Assembly: GCA_044464225.1 (NCBI GenBank)
Contig: JBIQLN010000006.1
Span: forward strand, 1-64,000
Origin: 66-474 sp044464225
Lineage (GTDB): Bacteria; Pseudomonadota; Gammaproteobacteria; Xanthomonadales; Rhodanobacteraceae
DNA length: 64,000 bases
Reading direction: 5' to 3'
Within the stretch, counting starts at the first letter, position 1. Every line of letters begins with the position of its first letter. Shown here piece by piece: positions 6,083 through 15,015 of this stretch. Below the pieces are notes generated by a model. The model saw only the letters and a program-made list of their open reading frames with translations, did no database searches and was not told the origin of the DNA. The translations under genes and the position numbers were made by a program.

Positions 6083-8752
6083 TCAGCCGTCGCCGCCCGC
6101 CGCCAGCATCCGGTCAAGGATTTCCGCGAGGTCGGTCGAGTGCTGTCCGCCCTCCAGCAGGGCGCGCAATGCCCTTCCCGCCAAGGCACGGCGCCCGGGT
6201 TCCAGTCGCGTCCAGTCCTCGAACGCCTTGGCCAGCCGCGCGGAAAGCTGAGGGTTGCGCGCGTCGATTTCGGCCAGCTTGCCTGCGAAATACCGATAGC
6301 CGGCGCCGTCCGGGCGATGGAAGGCCACGGGGTTGGCGCGCGCGAAAGCGCCCAGCAGCGCATGCACCCGGTTGGGGTTGGCGAGCGTGAAGGCGGGGTC
6401 CGATTCCAGCGCCCGCACGCGTTCCAGCGTGGCGTGCGCAGGCACCGTGGCCTGCAGCATGAACCACTTGTCCAGCGTCAGCGCATCGCCGTCGAAGCGT
6501 TGGCGATACAGGCGCAACGCGTCGTTCGCCCGCGCGGCATCGCTGCGCACCAGCGCGGTCAGGGCGGCCAGCCGCTCGGTCATGCCGTGCGCATCGCGGC
6601 ATTGGGTGAAGGCGAGTTCGGCGCCGGTGGCGGGATCGTGCCGGACCAGCAGCGAGAGCACGCGCGCCTTCAGGCGGCGGCGTGCGGCAGCCTGCTGGTC
6701 CAGCGCGCCGGATTCCGCGGCATGAAGTTCGCGATACACCGGGGCGAGCGACGCCCCCAGGCGTTGCGCCAGCGCGTCTTCCAGCGCATCACGCGCGGCG
6801 TGCACCGCATCCGGATCGAAGGGCTCGTGGCGCGCGCCCAGTTCGAGTTCGGACGGCGGCGCCAGCAGGTCGGCCAGCAGCGCGGGCTCGATGCCGGCGC
6901 GCGCATTGAACGATTTCTCCAGCGCGTCCAGCCACTCATCGGTGGCCTGCGCGCGGTCGCCCGCCAAAAACTCGTCGAACGCGTGGGCGGCCAATTGCTG
7001 CGCGGCATTCCAGCGATCGAAGCCTTCCGTCTCGTGCTGCAGCAGCAGGGCGAGTTGCGCGGGCGCGTAATCGAACATCACCTGCACCGGCGCCGAGAAG
7101 CCGCGGCAGAGCGAAGGCGTTGGTGCGCAAGGCAGGTTTTCGAACACGAAACGCTGCTCGGCGTCGGTCAATTCGAGGACGCGTTCGCGCGAGCCAGCGG
7201 CCGCGTCGCCCTCGGGTTGCAACGGCATCGGCGTACCGTCGTCACCGAACAGCGCGATGTTCACCGGAATGGGCACGGGCAGCTTGTGCGGCTGGCCCGG
7301 CGTCGGCGGCGTGCGCTGCGAAAGGGTGAGCGTGTAACGCTTCGATGAAGCATCGTAGTCGCCGCGCGCATGCAGTTCCGGCGTGCCGGCTTGCGCATAC
7401 CAGGCGAGGTACGGCGACAGGTCCACGCCATTGGCTTCGCCGAGCGCCGCCAGCAAATCGTCGATCGTGGCCGCCTGCCCGTCGAAGCGCGAGAAGTACA
7501 AGTCGGCGCCGCGGCGAAAACCTTCCCTGCCCAGTCGCCCGGCAATCATCCGGATCAGTTCCGCGCCCTTCTCGTACACGGTCGCGGTGTAGAAGTTGTC
7601 GATGGCCTGGTAGGCCGCCGGCCGCACCGGATGCGCCAGCGGACCCGCGTCTTCCGGAAACTGCACGCGCCGCAAGGTGGCCACGTCCTCGATCCGCTTC
7701 AGCGATGGCGAATGCATGGCTTCGCAGAAGCTGTGCTCGCGGAACACGGTGAAACCTTCCTTCAGGGAAAGCTGGAACCAGTCGCGACAGGTGACGCGGT
7801 TGCCGCTCCAGTTGTGGAAGTATTCGTGGCCGATCACCGCCTCGATGCGGCGGTACTCGTCGTCGGTGGTGGTGTCCGGATCGGCCAGCAGGTACTTCGA
7901 GTTGAAGATGTTGAGGCCCTTGTTCTCCATCGCGCCCATGTTGAAGTCATGGGTGGCGACCACGTTGAACACCGGCAGGTCGTAGTTGCGGCCGTACGCG
8001 CGCTCGTCCCAGCGCATCGCCCGTTCCAGCGCGTCCATCGCGTAATGGCAGCGGTCGATTGCATCGGCCTCGGCCCACAGGCGCAAGCTGACGTCGCGGC
8101 CCTCGGCGGTGCGGTAGGCGCGCTCGATTTTTTCGAGCCGCCCCGCGACCAGGGCGAACAGATAGCTCGGCTTCGGATGCGGATCGACGAAGCGCGCGAA
8201 ATGGCGGCCGTCCGGCAGGTCGCCCGATTCGGTTTCCTCACCGCCGGCCAGCAGCACCGGAAAGCGCGCCCTGTCGGCGACCAGCGTGACGTCGTAGCGC
8301 GCCAGCACGTCCGGGCGATCGGGAAAGAACGTGATCCGGCGGAAACCTTGTGCTTCACACTGCGTCAGCAGGAATCCATGTTCGCGCCTGCCCGACAGGT
8401 AAAGCCCGCACAACTGACTGTTGCGGGCCGGGTCTATGCGCACGTCCAATTCCAGCATGCTGCCGTCGCGCGCGCCGTGGATCACCAGGCCGGCGGCATC
8501 GAGCGCGTAGTCGGCCGGTGCGAGCGCCCGGCCGTCCAGCCGGGCGGCCAGCAATTCCACGTCTTCGCCATCGAGGCGCAGGGGCTCGTCGCGATCCTGC
8601 GCCAGCACCAGTTTCGAATGGACCAGGGTTTCGTCGATCCCAAGTTCGAATTTCAGCTCGACCTGGGTAACGCGCCAGGCGGGCGGGCGGTAATCGGCGA
8701 GGCGGACGACGGATTCCACGGCGAAACGGTCAACGGTATTTTCTGTATCCAT
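6083..8752 (-). CDS. pepN: Aminopeptidase N (M1 family)
   Basis: PepN is a cytoplasmic zinc aminopeptidase that removes N-terminal residues from peptides during protein turnover. The substrate-binding GAMENKG motif precedes the zinc site HEYFHNWSGNRVTCRDWFQLSLKEG, which contains HExxH and the third ligand Glu 19 residues later. The N-terminal saddle domain, catalytic domain and long helical C-terminal domain of the E. coli type are all present. At 889 residues it is close to the 870-890 usual for the family. It stands alone: 122 bp separate it from the MFS gene upstream and 81 bp from the lipoprotein gene downstream. Confidence 0.96.
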   Translation of the reverse strand: MDTENTVDRFAVESVVRLADYRPPAWRVTQVELKFELGIDETLVHSKLVLAQDRDEPLRLDGEDVELLAARLDGRALAPADYALDAAGLVIHGARDGSMLELDVRIDPARNSQLCGLYLSGRREHGFLLTQCEAQGFRRITFFPDRPDVLARYDVTLVADRARFPVLLAGGEETESGDLPDGRHFARFVDPHPKPSYLFALVAGRLEKIERAYRTAEGRDVSLRLWAEADAIDRCHYAMDALERAMRWDERAYGRNYDLPVFNVVATHDFNMGAMENKGLNIFNSKYLLADPDTTTDDEYRRIEAVIGHEYFHNWSGNRVTCRDWFQLSLKEGFTVFREHSFCEAMHSPSLKRIEDVATLRRVQFPEDAGPLAHPVRPAAYQAIDNFYTATVYEKGAELIRMIAGRLGREGFRRGADLYFSRFDGQAATIDDLLAALGEANGVDLSPYLAWYAQAGTPELHARGDYDASSKRYTLTLSQRTPPTPGQPHKLPVPIPVNIALFGDDGTPMPLQPEGDAAAGSRERVLELTDAEQRFVFENLPCAPTPSLCRGFSAPVQVMFDYAPAQLALLLQHETEGFDRWNAAQQLAAHAFDEFLAGDRAQATDEWLDALEKSFNARAGIEPALLADLLAPPSELELGARHEPFDPDAVHAARDALEDALAQRLGASLAPVYRELHAAESGALDQQAAARRRLKARVLSLLVRHDPATGAELAFTQCRDAHGMTERLAALTALVRSDAARANDALRLYRQRFDGDALTLDKWFMLQATVPAHATLERVRALESDPAFTLANPNRVHALLGAFARANPVAFHRPDGAGYRYFAGKLAEIDARNPQLSARLAKAFEDWTRLEPGRRALAGRALRALLEGGQHSTDLAEILDRMLAAGGDG

Positions 8753-8874
8753 CAGTCCATTTTATCAGCCGCCGTGCACAGGCCACGGCGCCAACGCCAA
8801 AACGTGACCGACTTCATGCTTTCACTGCACTGCCGGATGCCGTGCGGGTGCCCGAATGGCTGCGAGAGACCCCA

Positions 8875-10089
8875 TTACAGGCGTCTCTCGTACAGGCGCG
8901 GGCGATCGGCATGGGTCGAAGCGGCGTCCGCGCAAAGCCGGACTTCCGAACCCGAGCGGCGCACCAGCATGCACAGCATGCCGGCCACGCTGGCCAGGGC
9001 ACCCATGATCAATGGCGGGTCGAAGCCACCCGTTCGTGCGGCCAGCCACGCCGCGAACGCCGGGCCCGCCGCCTGGCCGACGCCGAACGTGGTGGTGAGC
9101 GCGGCGATCAGGCGCACGGGGTTTCGCGGCGCCAGCAGGCGCGCCTCGCGCATCGTGTACATCACCACCGGCATGGTGGCGATGCCGATCAACAACGTCG
9201 CCACCACCAGCGCGGCGACGCCATGTCCGGCCACGCTCAACAGCATGCCGCCCGCCAGCGACAGGCTGCATGCGGCAAGCACGGTGCGATTGCCGATGCG
9301 TGCCGGCAACCAGCGCAACCCGAATGTGGACACGGTCATGGCCACGCCGAACAACGGCCAGAACCATTCGCGCAGCGCCGGCAAATGCAGCTGGCGCTCG
9401 GCGATCAATGGCAGGAACGCGGCAGGAATCGTATAGGCGAAACCCAGCAGGCCGTACATCGCCACCAGCGTCCATGTGGGGCCGGACGGCAACGCCGCGC
9501 GGGATGATGCGGACGCGCTGCTTGCGGCCGACACCTCGTCTTCGCCGAGGCGCCGCCAGGTCCATGCAAACAGCACGACGGTGATGGCGCCGAACAGGAT
9601 CCACAAACCCGCCGACGATGCACCCGATGGCCGTACCGCCGCCACCAGCAAGCCGCTGCCGACGATGCCGACCCCGGTACCGCTGAACACCACGTGTTCG
9701 AGCAACGGACGGCCGGCGGCACGCAGCCGCGCCATGCTCCAGGCGATGCCGTGCACCACCAGTGCGGCCGAAGCGATTCCGGCCGCGAAGCGCCACAGCA
9801 ACCAGACGTCCAGGCGGGTGGTCAGGCCCATGCCGAGGGTGGCGAGTGTCACGCCGATCGCGCCCATGCGCAGGCTCAGGCGCGGCGGCAGCGGGCGCAG
9901 CGCGCACAGCAACGCGCCGAGCAGGTAGCCGAGCATGTTGGTGGACGCCAGCCAGCCGCCGGCGATCAGCGTCAGCCCGTCGTCGGCCTGCATCAGCGGC
10001 AGCAACGGCGTCAGCACGAAACGCCCGATGCCGAGCGCGAGGGCGAGGATGGTCATGCCGGCGAGGGCGGTGCGAAGTTCGCGGTTCAT
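8875..10089 (-). CDS. MFS transporter of the YbfB/YjiJ type
   Basis: An inner-membrane protein of about 404 residues with some twelve hydrophobic segments. The first one contains the family pattern ALGIGRFVLTPLLPLM. Two blocks of six helices are split by a hydrophilic loop rich in Ser and Ala (about residues 185-205). YbfB/YjiJ proteins are major-facilitator exporters or uptake systems of mostly unknown substrate. I chose the ATG at 10089 to match the short N-terminus of relatives; an in-frame ATG at 10134 is equally open, and neither has a clear ribosome-binding site. It is divergent from a LysR gene with an operator between them, so the regulator probably controls the transporter. Confidence 0.85.
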   Translation of the reverse strand: MNRELRTALAGMTILALALGIGRFVLTPLLPLMQADDGLTLIAGGWLASTNMLGYLLGALLCALRPLPPRLSLRMGAIGVTLATLGMGLTTRLDVWLLWRFAAGIASAALVVHGIAWSMARLRAAGRPLLEHVVFSGTGVGIVGSGLLVAAVRPSGASSAGLWILFGAITVVLFAWTWRRLGEDEVSAASSASASSRAALPSGPTWTLVAMYGLLGFAYTIPAAFLPLIAERQLHLPALREWFWPLFGVAMTVSTFGLRWLPARIGNRTVLAACSLSLAGGMLLSVAGHGVAALVVATLLIGIATMPVVMYTMREARLLAPRNPVRLIAALTTTFGVGQAAGPAFAAWLAARTGGFDPPLIMGALASVAGMLCMLVRRSGSEVRLCADAASTHADRPRLYERRL

Positions 10090-10168
10090 GCGCGGCTCGA
10101 TGGGGGAAAGGCCGGACATGCTAGGATTGGCCATGCATCGAGTAAAACGAATTATTCGAGCACTACCT

Positions 10169-10183
10169 ATCGAAAATATCGAT
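10169..10183. promoter_or_regulatory. LysR-type operator
   Basis: ATCGA-AAATA-TCGAT is a perfect dyad that contains the T-N11-A motif of LysR-type regulators. It ends one base before the regulator's ATG, in the gap to the divergent transporter gene. A second weaker dyad, TCGAGTAAAACG...TATTCGAG, lies at 10138-10160. Confidence 0.55.
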
Positions 10184-10184
10184 C

Positions 10185-11084
10185 ATGGAACTTCGGGAAC
10201 TGGAAACCTTCCGTGCCGTCGTCGAATCGGGCGGCATGAACCGGGCGGCGGTGCGCCTCAATCGCGCGCAATCCAGCATCACCGCGCGTATCCGCCAACT
10301 GGAGGCATCGCTCGGCGTCTCCTTGTTCGAGCACGAAGGCCGGGGCCTGCGCCTGACGGCGGCGGGTGACGCCCTGGTCGGCTATGCCGATCGCCTGTTG
10401 TCGCTGGCCGACGAGACGCGCGCCGCGGTACGCCGTGACAAGGCGTGCGGACGCCTGCGCCTCGGCACCACGGAAAGCGTGGCGGCCAGCCGGCTGCCGC
10501 GGCCGCTGGCCGGATTCCACCAGCGCCACCCGGAGATCTCGGTGGAATTGCAGACCGCGCACTCGCGCGAGTTGCTGGCGCGCTTGCAGGCCGGCGCGCT
10601 GGACGTGGCGATCGTCAGCGACGAGGTGGACGACGAACGTTTCGCGAGCGTGCCGTGGCATGTCGAAGAACTGGTGCTGGTGGCAGCGGCGGGCGACACC
10701 GTGCGCGATCCGCGGCGGATGGTCGGCGGCACCCTGCTGGTGCTGGGCGGCAATGGCTGCGCCTACCGGCGGCGCTTCGAGCAATGGCTGCAGAACCTGC
10801 GCGTGGTGCCGGCGCGCGAACTGGAATTCGCTTCCTATCACGCGATCCTGACGGCCGCCGCGGCGGGCGTCGGCGTCGGCCTGATCCCGCGTTCGGTGCT
10901 GGACATCTACGCGCGGCGCGATGCCGTGTCGGTGCACAAGGTGCCCGCGCGCCTTGCTCGCGTGCGCACCGTCGTGGTGACCCTGCGCGGCCGCCACATG
11001 CCGGCGCTGACGCGATTGGTCGATTGGCTGCGCGACGACGCCCGTCACCGCAACCGCCATGGAAAAATCGCGCAGGCAAATTGA
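10185..11084 (+). CDS. LysR-family transcriptional regulator
   Basis: A 299-residue DNA-binding regulator. Residues 1-62 form the winged helix-turn-helix (LRELETFRAVVESGGMNRAA, then NRAQSSITARIRQLEASLGV). A linker helix leads to the periplasmic-binding-protein-like effector domain (about 90-290). Length and layout are standard. It is divergent from the MFS transporter. A T-N11-A dyad touches its start codon, so it probably represses its own synthesis and switches the transporter. No ribosome-binding site precedes the ATG. The ligand cannot be told from the sequence. Confidence 0.9.
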   Translation: MELRELETFRAVVESGGMNRAAVRLNRAQSSITARIRQLEASLGVSLFEHEGRGLRLTAAGDALVGYADRLLSLADETRAAVRRDKACGRLRLGTTESVAASRLPRPLAGFHQRHPEISVELQTAHSRELLARLQAGALDVAIVSDEVDDERFASVPWHVEELVLVAAAGDTVRDPRRMVGGTLLVLGGNGCAYRRRFEQWLQNLRVVPARELEFASYHAILTAAAAGVGVGLIPRSVLDIYARRDAVSVHKVPARLARVRTVVVTLRGRHMPALTRLVDWLRDDARHRNRHGKIAQAN

Positions 11085-11163
11085 CCGGCGACCCCCGCCG
11101 GGGGCGCTGGCGGCACGGCCAGTGCGGGCGTGCATCTGGACGTATGGATGTCCAAAACATGTG

Positions 11164-11192
11164 TTGACACCGCCCGGCCGCGACGTTAGCTT
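11164..11192 (+). promoter_or_regulatory. Promoter of the threonine operon
   Basis: A perfect TTGACA (11164-11169) is followed after 17 bp by TAGCTT (11187-11192). The leader ATG begins 7 nt after the -10 hexamer, so the predicted transcript starts at or beside its A. Confidence 0.65.
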
Positions 11193-11199
11193 CGGAACC

Positions 11200-11328
11200 A
11201 TGTCGTTTGCACGCGCGCCAGCGGTCGGGCTCATCGCGCCGGATTGTTCCGGACGGATGCTGGCGGCCATCAGCACCATCATTGCCACCACGACCACCGG
11301 CAACGGGCGGTCGTTCGTGCGCGAATAA
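11200..11328 (+). CDS. thrL: Threonine operon leader peptide
   Basis: A 42-residue attenuation peptide whose codon run ISTIIATTTTGN, rich in Thr and Ile, closely resembles the control region of E. coli ThrL. Ribosome stalling at Thr or Ile codons would report shortage of these amino acids, the end products made through this operon. I chose the ATG at 11200 because the promoter places the transcript start there, which gives a leaderless mRNA. An internal ATG at 11260 would give a 22-residue peptide with the same control codons. A GC-rich set of alternative hairpins follows the stop. Confidence 0.75.
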   Translation: MSFARAPAVGLIAPDCSGRMLAAISTIIATTTTGNGRSFVRE

Positions 11329-11342
11329 TCCTTGCACGCAAC

Positions 11343-11401
11343 GGTCCCGCCCTCGACGAGGCGGGCCGGCGCAATCCGACACCCGCCAGCGGGACGGGAC
11401 C
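11343..11401 (+). promoter_or_regulatory. Candidate thr attenuator (mutually exclusive hairpins)
   Basis: CCCGCC (11346-11351) can pair with GGCGGG (11360-11365). Alternatively GGTCCCG (11343-11349) can pair with CGGGACC (11395-11401), which would break the first stem. CCCGC-CA-GCGGG lies between them. No T run follows any stem, so this may control Rho-dependent termination or translation instead of intrinsic termination. Confidence 0.4.
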
Positions 11402-11417
11402 TTCAATGGAGGTCACC

Positions 11418-12572
11418 GTGAACGCCAGCGCTCCGCCCCTCACCGAACACCGCCCCGCGCAACTGCCGGAATGTTTCCACGCCGTGCCGGCGCCCGTGCC
11501 GCTGCCACGCACGCTGGCCGTGGGTGTGATCGGTCCCGGCCGCGTGGGTGGTGCGTTGCTGGCCCAGATCCGCACCGCGCAGGCACGGCTGCGGCGCAAC
11601 CAGGGGCTCACGCTGCACCTGTGTGGCGTCGCCACCCGCCAGCGGATGTGGCTGGATTGCGACGACCCCGAACTCGAAGCCCGCGACGGCGCGCAAACCT
11701 GGCGCCCCGCCGATCTCGAGACGTTCGCGGAACACGTGCACGAAAACGGACGCGCCGCGCTGTTGGTCGACTGCAGCGCCAGCGAGGAGGTCGCCTCGCG
11801 CTATCCGTCCTGGCTGGCAGCCGGCATCCACGTGGTGACACCGAACAAGCTCGCCGGCAGCGGGCCGCTGGATCGCTGGCGCACGATCCGCGCCGCCTGC
11901 GCAAGTGGTGCGCGTTTCCGCTACGAAACCACCGTTTGCGCCGGCTTGCCGGTGATTCAGACGCTGCACGACCTGCTCGACACCGGCGACGAGTTGATCG
12001 GCATCGATGGCATGTTTTCGGGCACGCTGGCCTGGCTGTGCAGCCGCCATGATGGGCAGCAGCCGTTTTCCGCGCTGTTGCGCGAGGCGCACGCGCTGGG
12101 CTACACCGAACCCGATCCGCGCCACGACCTGTCCGGCATCGACGTCGCACGCAAGCTGGTGATCCTGGCACGCGAAGCGGGCCGCGCGCTTTCACTCGGA
12201 GACGTGGAGGTCGAAAGTCTGCTGCCATCGGCCCTGGCGACCGTGTCGAGCGAAGACTTCCCGCGACGCGCGCAGGAACTCGACGAACCGATGACTGCAT
12301 GGCTCGCACGCGCCCGGGCCGCCAACGGCGTGCTGCGGCACGTCGGCAGCCTAGACCGGCACGGCCGTGCATGCGTGCGGCTGGCCATCCTGCCCTCGAA
12401 CCACCCGTTCGCGCATACTCGCTCGACGGACAACGTGGTGCAGTTCCGCACGCAGCGTTACCGTGACAATCCATTGCTGGTGCAGGGACCCGGCGCGGGA
12501 CCGGAGGTGACCGCGGCGGGCGTGTTCGCCGATGTGCTGCGGATCGCCGAGACGCTGGCGGTGCCATCATGA
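11418..12572 (+). CDS. hom: Homoserine dehydrogenase, stand-alone (ThrA C-terminal type)
   Basis: It reduces aspartate semialdehyde to homoserine with NAD(P)H. The nucleotide-binding loop GPGRVGG lies near residue 40. The block TPNKLAGSGPLDRW and the catalytic-domain stretch YETTVCAGLPVI follow. The protein matches the homoserine-dehydrogenase half of bifunctional ThrA, but no aspartokinase domain precedes it and no C-terminal ACT domain follows, so the usual threonine-sensing parts are absent. The GTG at 11418 was chosen because a perfect GGAGGT lies four bases upstream; an ATG at 11406 would overlap that site. First enzyme gene of the thr operon, 9 bp from thrB. Length 384 residues. Confidence 0.88.
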   Translation: MNASAPPLTEHRPAQLPECFHAVPAPVPLPRTLAVGVIGPGRVGGALLAQIRTAQARLRRNQGLTLHLCGVATRQRMWLDCDDPELEARDGAQTWRPADLETFAEHVHENGRAALLVDCSASEEVASRYPSWLAAGIHVVTPNKLAGSGPLDRWRTIRAACASGARFRYETTVCAGLPVIQTLHDLLDTGDELIGIDGMFSGTLAWLCSRHDGQQPFSALLREAHALGYTEPDPRHDLSGIDVARKLVILAREAGRALSLGDVEVESLLPSALATVSSEDFPRRAQELDEPMTAWLARARAANGVLRHVGSLDRHGRACVRLAILPSNHPFAHTRSTDNVVQFRTQRYRDNPLLVQGPGAGPEVTAAGVFADVLRIAETLAVPS

Positions 12573-12581
12573 GTATCGACC

Positions 12582-13577
12582 ATGATCGAAAGTGCATTGT
12601 CGGGATCCGCTTCCTCCAGGCTCCGCGCCGCCTGCGCGTTCGCGCCCGCCAGCGTGGGCAATGTCGGCGTGGGCTTCGACATCCTCGGGCACAGCATGGC
12701 CGGCGCCGGCGATCGTGCCGAAGTGCGCGTGATCGGCGAACCCGGGGTGCGCATTGCCGCGATCCATGGCGCGGTCACCGACCTGCCGCGCGATCCGCAA
12801 CGCAACACGGCAGGCATGGCATTGCTGGCGCTGCGCGAAGCGCTTGCGTGGCCGCACGGCTTCGAATTGAGCCTGCACAAGGGCATTCCGCTCGGGTCGG
12901 GCATGGGTGGTTCGGCGGCGTCATGCGTCGCCGCGCTGGTGGCCGCCAATGCCTTGCTGGAAAAGCCGCTTTCGCGCGAAGCGCTGTATCGGTTCGCGCT
13001 GGACGGCGAAGTCGTGGCCAGTGGCAGCCGCCACGGCGACAACCTGGGTTCGATGTTGCTGGGTGGACTGGTGCTGGCGACCCACGATCGCCTGCTGCGC
13101 ATCCCGGTGCCACGCGCCTGGCATTGCGCACTGGTGCATCCGCATTGCGTGCTGGAGACGCGCAAGGCGCGGGCGGCGCTGGCCGGCGACTACGCGCTGG
13201 AGACGTTCGTCGCGCAAAGTGCCAACCTAGCGCTGGTGCTGGCCGGCTGTTTTCAGGGCGACGCCGCGCTGGTGCGCGAAGGGTTGCAAGACGTGCTGGT
13301 GGAGCCGCGTCGCGCATCGCTGGTGCCGGGTTTCGCGCGCGTGAAACAGGCCGCGCTCGATCACCGCGCGCTCGGCGCCAGCATCTCGGGCGGCGGCCCC
13401 AGCGTGTTCGGCTGGTACGAAAACCGGCGCGATGCCGAGGCGGCGGCGGTGGCGATGCAAAGTGCGTTTGCAGCCGAAGGATTGCAGAGCGACGCCTTCG
13501 TCGCGCCGATCGACTCGCCCGCGGCAGGGTTGATCGAACACGTTGATGACGCGGCGGATCGGGCGCCGATCTCATGA
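12582..13577 (+). CDS. thrB: Homoserine kinase
   Basis: A cytoplasmic GHMP-family kinase that phosphorylates homoserine with ATP, the fourth step from aspartate to threonine. The N-terminal FAPASVGNVGVGFDILG motif and the ATP loop PLGSGMGGSAAS (about residues 105-116) are diagnostic. The C-terminal ISGGGPSVFG motif is also present. At 331 residues it is slightly longer than E. coli ThrB because of about 18 extra N-terminal residues. Its stop overlaps the thrC start by four bases (ATGA), which suggests translational coupling. Confidence 0.95.
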   Translation: MIESALSGSASSRLRAACAFAPASVGNVGVGFDILGHSMAGAGDRAEVRVIGEPGVRIAAIHGAVTDLPRDPQRNTAGMALLALREALAWPHGFELSLHKGIPLGSGMGGSAASCVAALVAANALLEKPLSREALYRFALDGEVVASGSRHGDNLGSMLLGGLVLATHDRLLRIPVPRAWHCALVHPHCVLETRKARAALAGDYALETFVAQSANLALVLAGCFQGDAALVREGLQDVLVEPRRASLVPGFARVKQAALDHRALGASISGGGPSVFGWYENRRDAEAAAVAMQSAFAAEGLQSDAFVAPIDSPAAGLIEHVDDAADRAPIS

Positions 13578-14956
13578 GCGATTCCTTGACTTGCCTCAGC
13601 ACGCGCGGTCGCAGCCCGGCCGTCACCATCAGCAGCGCCATCGCGGCCGGCCTTGCGCCGGACGGCGGCTTGTATGTGCCCGAATCGATGCCCCCACTCG
13701 ACGTTTCGGCCTTCGACCGGGACGGCTCGCTCGCCGACACCGCCGCAAGCCTGCTGGCGCCGTTCTTCGCGGGCGATCCACTGTCCGCCGAATTGCCCGC
13801 AATCTGCCGGGAGGCGCTGGATTTCGAAACGCCCTTGCGTGCGTTGCCGCAGCGCGACGCGTTCGTGCTGGAACTCTTCCACGGCCCCACCGCCGCGTTC
13901 AAGGACGTGGGCGCGCGCTTTCTCGCGGCCTGCCTGCGCCGGCTGCCACGCCGGGACCCGCGCCCGCTCACGATCCTCGTCGCCACATCCGGCGATACCG
14001 GCGCGGCGGTCGGCGCCGCCTTCCACGGCCAGCCGAACATCGAGGTCGTGATCCTCTATCCCGACGGGCGGGTCTCGCCGCGCCAGGCGCATCAACTCGG
14101 AAGTTTCGGCGGCAACGTGCGCACGTTGCGCGTGCAGGGCCGGTTCGACGACTGCCAGCGGATGGTCAAGGCCGCGCTCAACGACGCGGCATTGCAATCG
14201 GTGCGCCCGCTCAGTTCGGCCAACAGCATCAGTCTCGGCCGGTTGTTGCCGCAGATGAGTTACTACGCGCACGCTGCTGTGCGGTGGTGGCGCGAACACG
14301 GCGTGCCCCTCAACTTCATCGTGCCGACCGGCAATCTCGGCAATGCACTGGCGGCGTTATGGGTGCGCAAGCTCGGCTTGCCGGTGGGCGAAGTGCACCT
14401 GGCCTGCAACGCCAACGCGACCTTGCCCGAGTTCTTCGGAGGCGGCGCGTACCACCCGCGCGATGCCGTCGCCACGCTTGCCAACGCGATGGACGTCGGC
14501 GCACCCAGCAACTTCGAACGGCTGCGCTGGACGTTCGGGAACGACGACGCGAAGCTGCGCCGCGCGCTTCGGGCCGGCAGCATCGACGACACCACGATCC
14601 GCCACACGATCGCCCACCACGCGAGCGCGCACGGCGAAGTGTTCTGTCCACACACCGCGACCGCGGTGCATGTGCTGGACACCTTGCGCGCGTGCGGCGA
14701 TGGGGCGCCATGGGCGGTGGTCGCAACCGCCCATCCGGCCAAGTTCGAGGGTGTCGTCGAACCGCTTGTCGGCCGTCCGGTACCGGTGCCCGCCGCGCTC
14801 GCGGCGATGCTGGCACGGCCGGCCGAAGCCGAACCGCTGGCCGCCGAGGTCGAGGCGCTGAAACGCTGGCTGCGCGATTCGCCACCGGAATCGAGCAACG
14901 ACGCGGTTCCGCCACCTGGCCATCTGGACGTCCATACGTCCACGCATCGCGCATAG
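13574..14956 (+). CDS. thrC: Threonine synthase
   Basis: A PLP enzyme that converts O-phosphohomoserine to threonine. The lysine that binds PLP is in FHGPTAAFKDVGARFL (about residues 105). The phosphate-binding segment VATSGDTGAAVGAAF follows. The N-terminus reads YISTRG-like (CLSTRGRSPAV), as in the E. coli-type enzyme. Length 460 residues is normal. Last gene of the thr operon; the promoter of the branched-chain leader begins 24 bp after its stop, so the two operons are back to back. Confidence 0.96.
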   Translation: MSDSLTCLSTRGRSPAVTISSAIAAGLAPDGGLYVPESMPPLDVSAFDRDGSLADTAASLLAPFFAGDPLSAELPAICREALDFETPLRALPQRDAFVLELFHGPTAAFKDVGARFLAACLRRLPRRDPRPLTILVATSGDTGAAVGAAFHGQPNIEVVILYPDGRVSPRQAHQLGSFGGNVRTLRVQGRFDDCQRMVKAALNDAALQSVRPLSSANSISLGRLLPQMSYYAHAAVRWWREHGVPLNFIVPTGNLGNALAALWVRKLGLPVGEVHLACNANATLPEFFGGGAYHPRDAVATLANAMDVGAPSNFERLRWTFGNDDAKLRRALRAGSIDDTTIRHTIAHHASAHGEVFCPHTATAVHVLDTLRACGDGAPWAVVATAHPAKFEGVVEPLVGRPVPVPAALAAMLARPAEAEPLAAEVEALKRWLRDSPPESSNDAVPPPGHLDVHTSTHRA

Positions 14957-14979
14957 AACGAATCGTCATCAGAAAACGC

Positions 14980-15008
14980 TTGACAGCGCAACGAGCCCGC
15001 GATTACTT
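14980..15008 (+). promoter_or_regulatory. Promoter of the leu-ilv operon
   Basis: A perfect TTGACA (14980-14985), a 17 bp spacer and TTACTT (15003-15008). The leader ATG again starts 7 nt after the -10 hexamer, the same geometry as at the thr promoter. Confidence 0.7.
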
Positions 15009-15015
15009 TCGATCC

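Noticed and set aside
7370..9436. Rightward open frame of 688 codons
   Set aside because: Antisense to pepN and the MFS gene, both of which show full family motifs. The translation is biased and motif-free.
11244..11417. Upstream extension of the homoserine dehydrogenase frame
   Set aside because: It covers the thr leader and attenuator hairpins. A perfect GGAGGT directly precedes the GTG at 11418.
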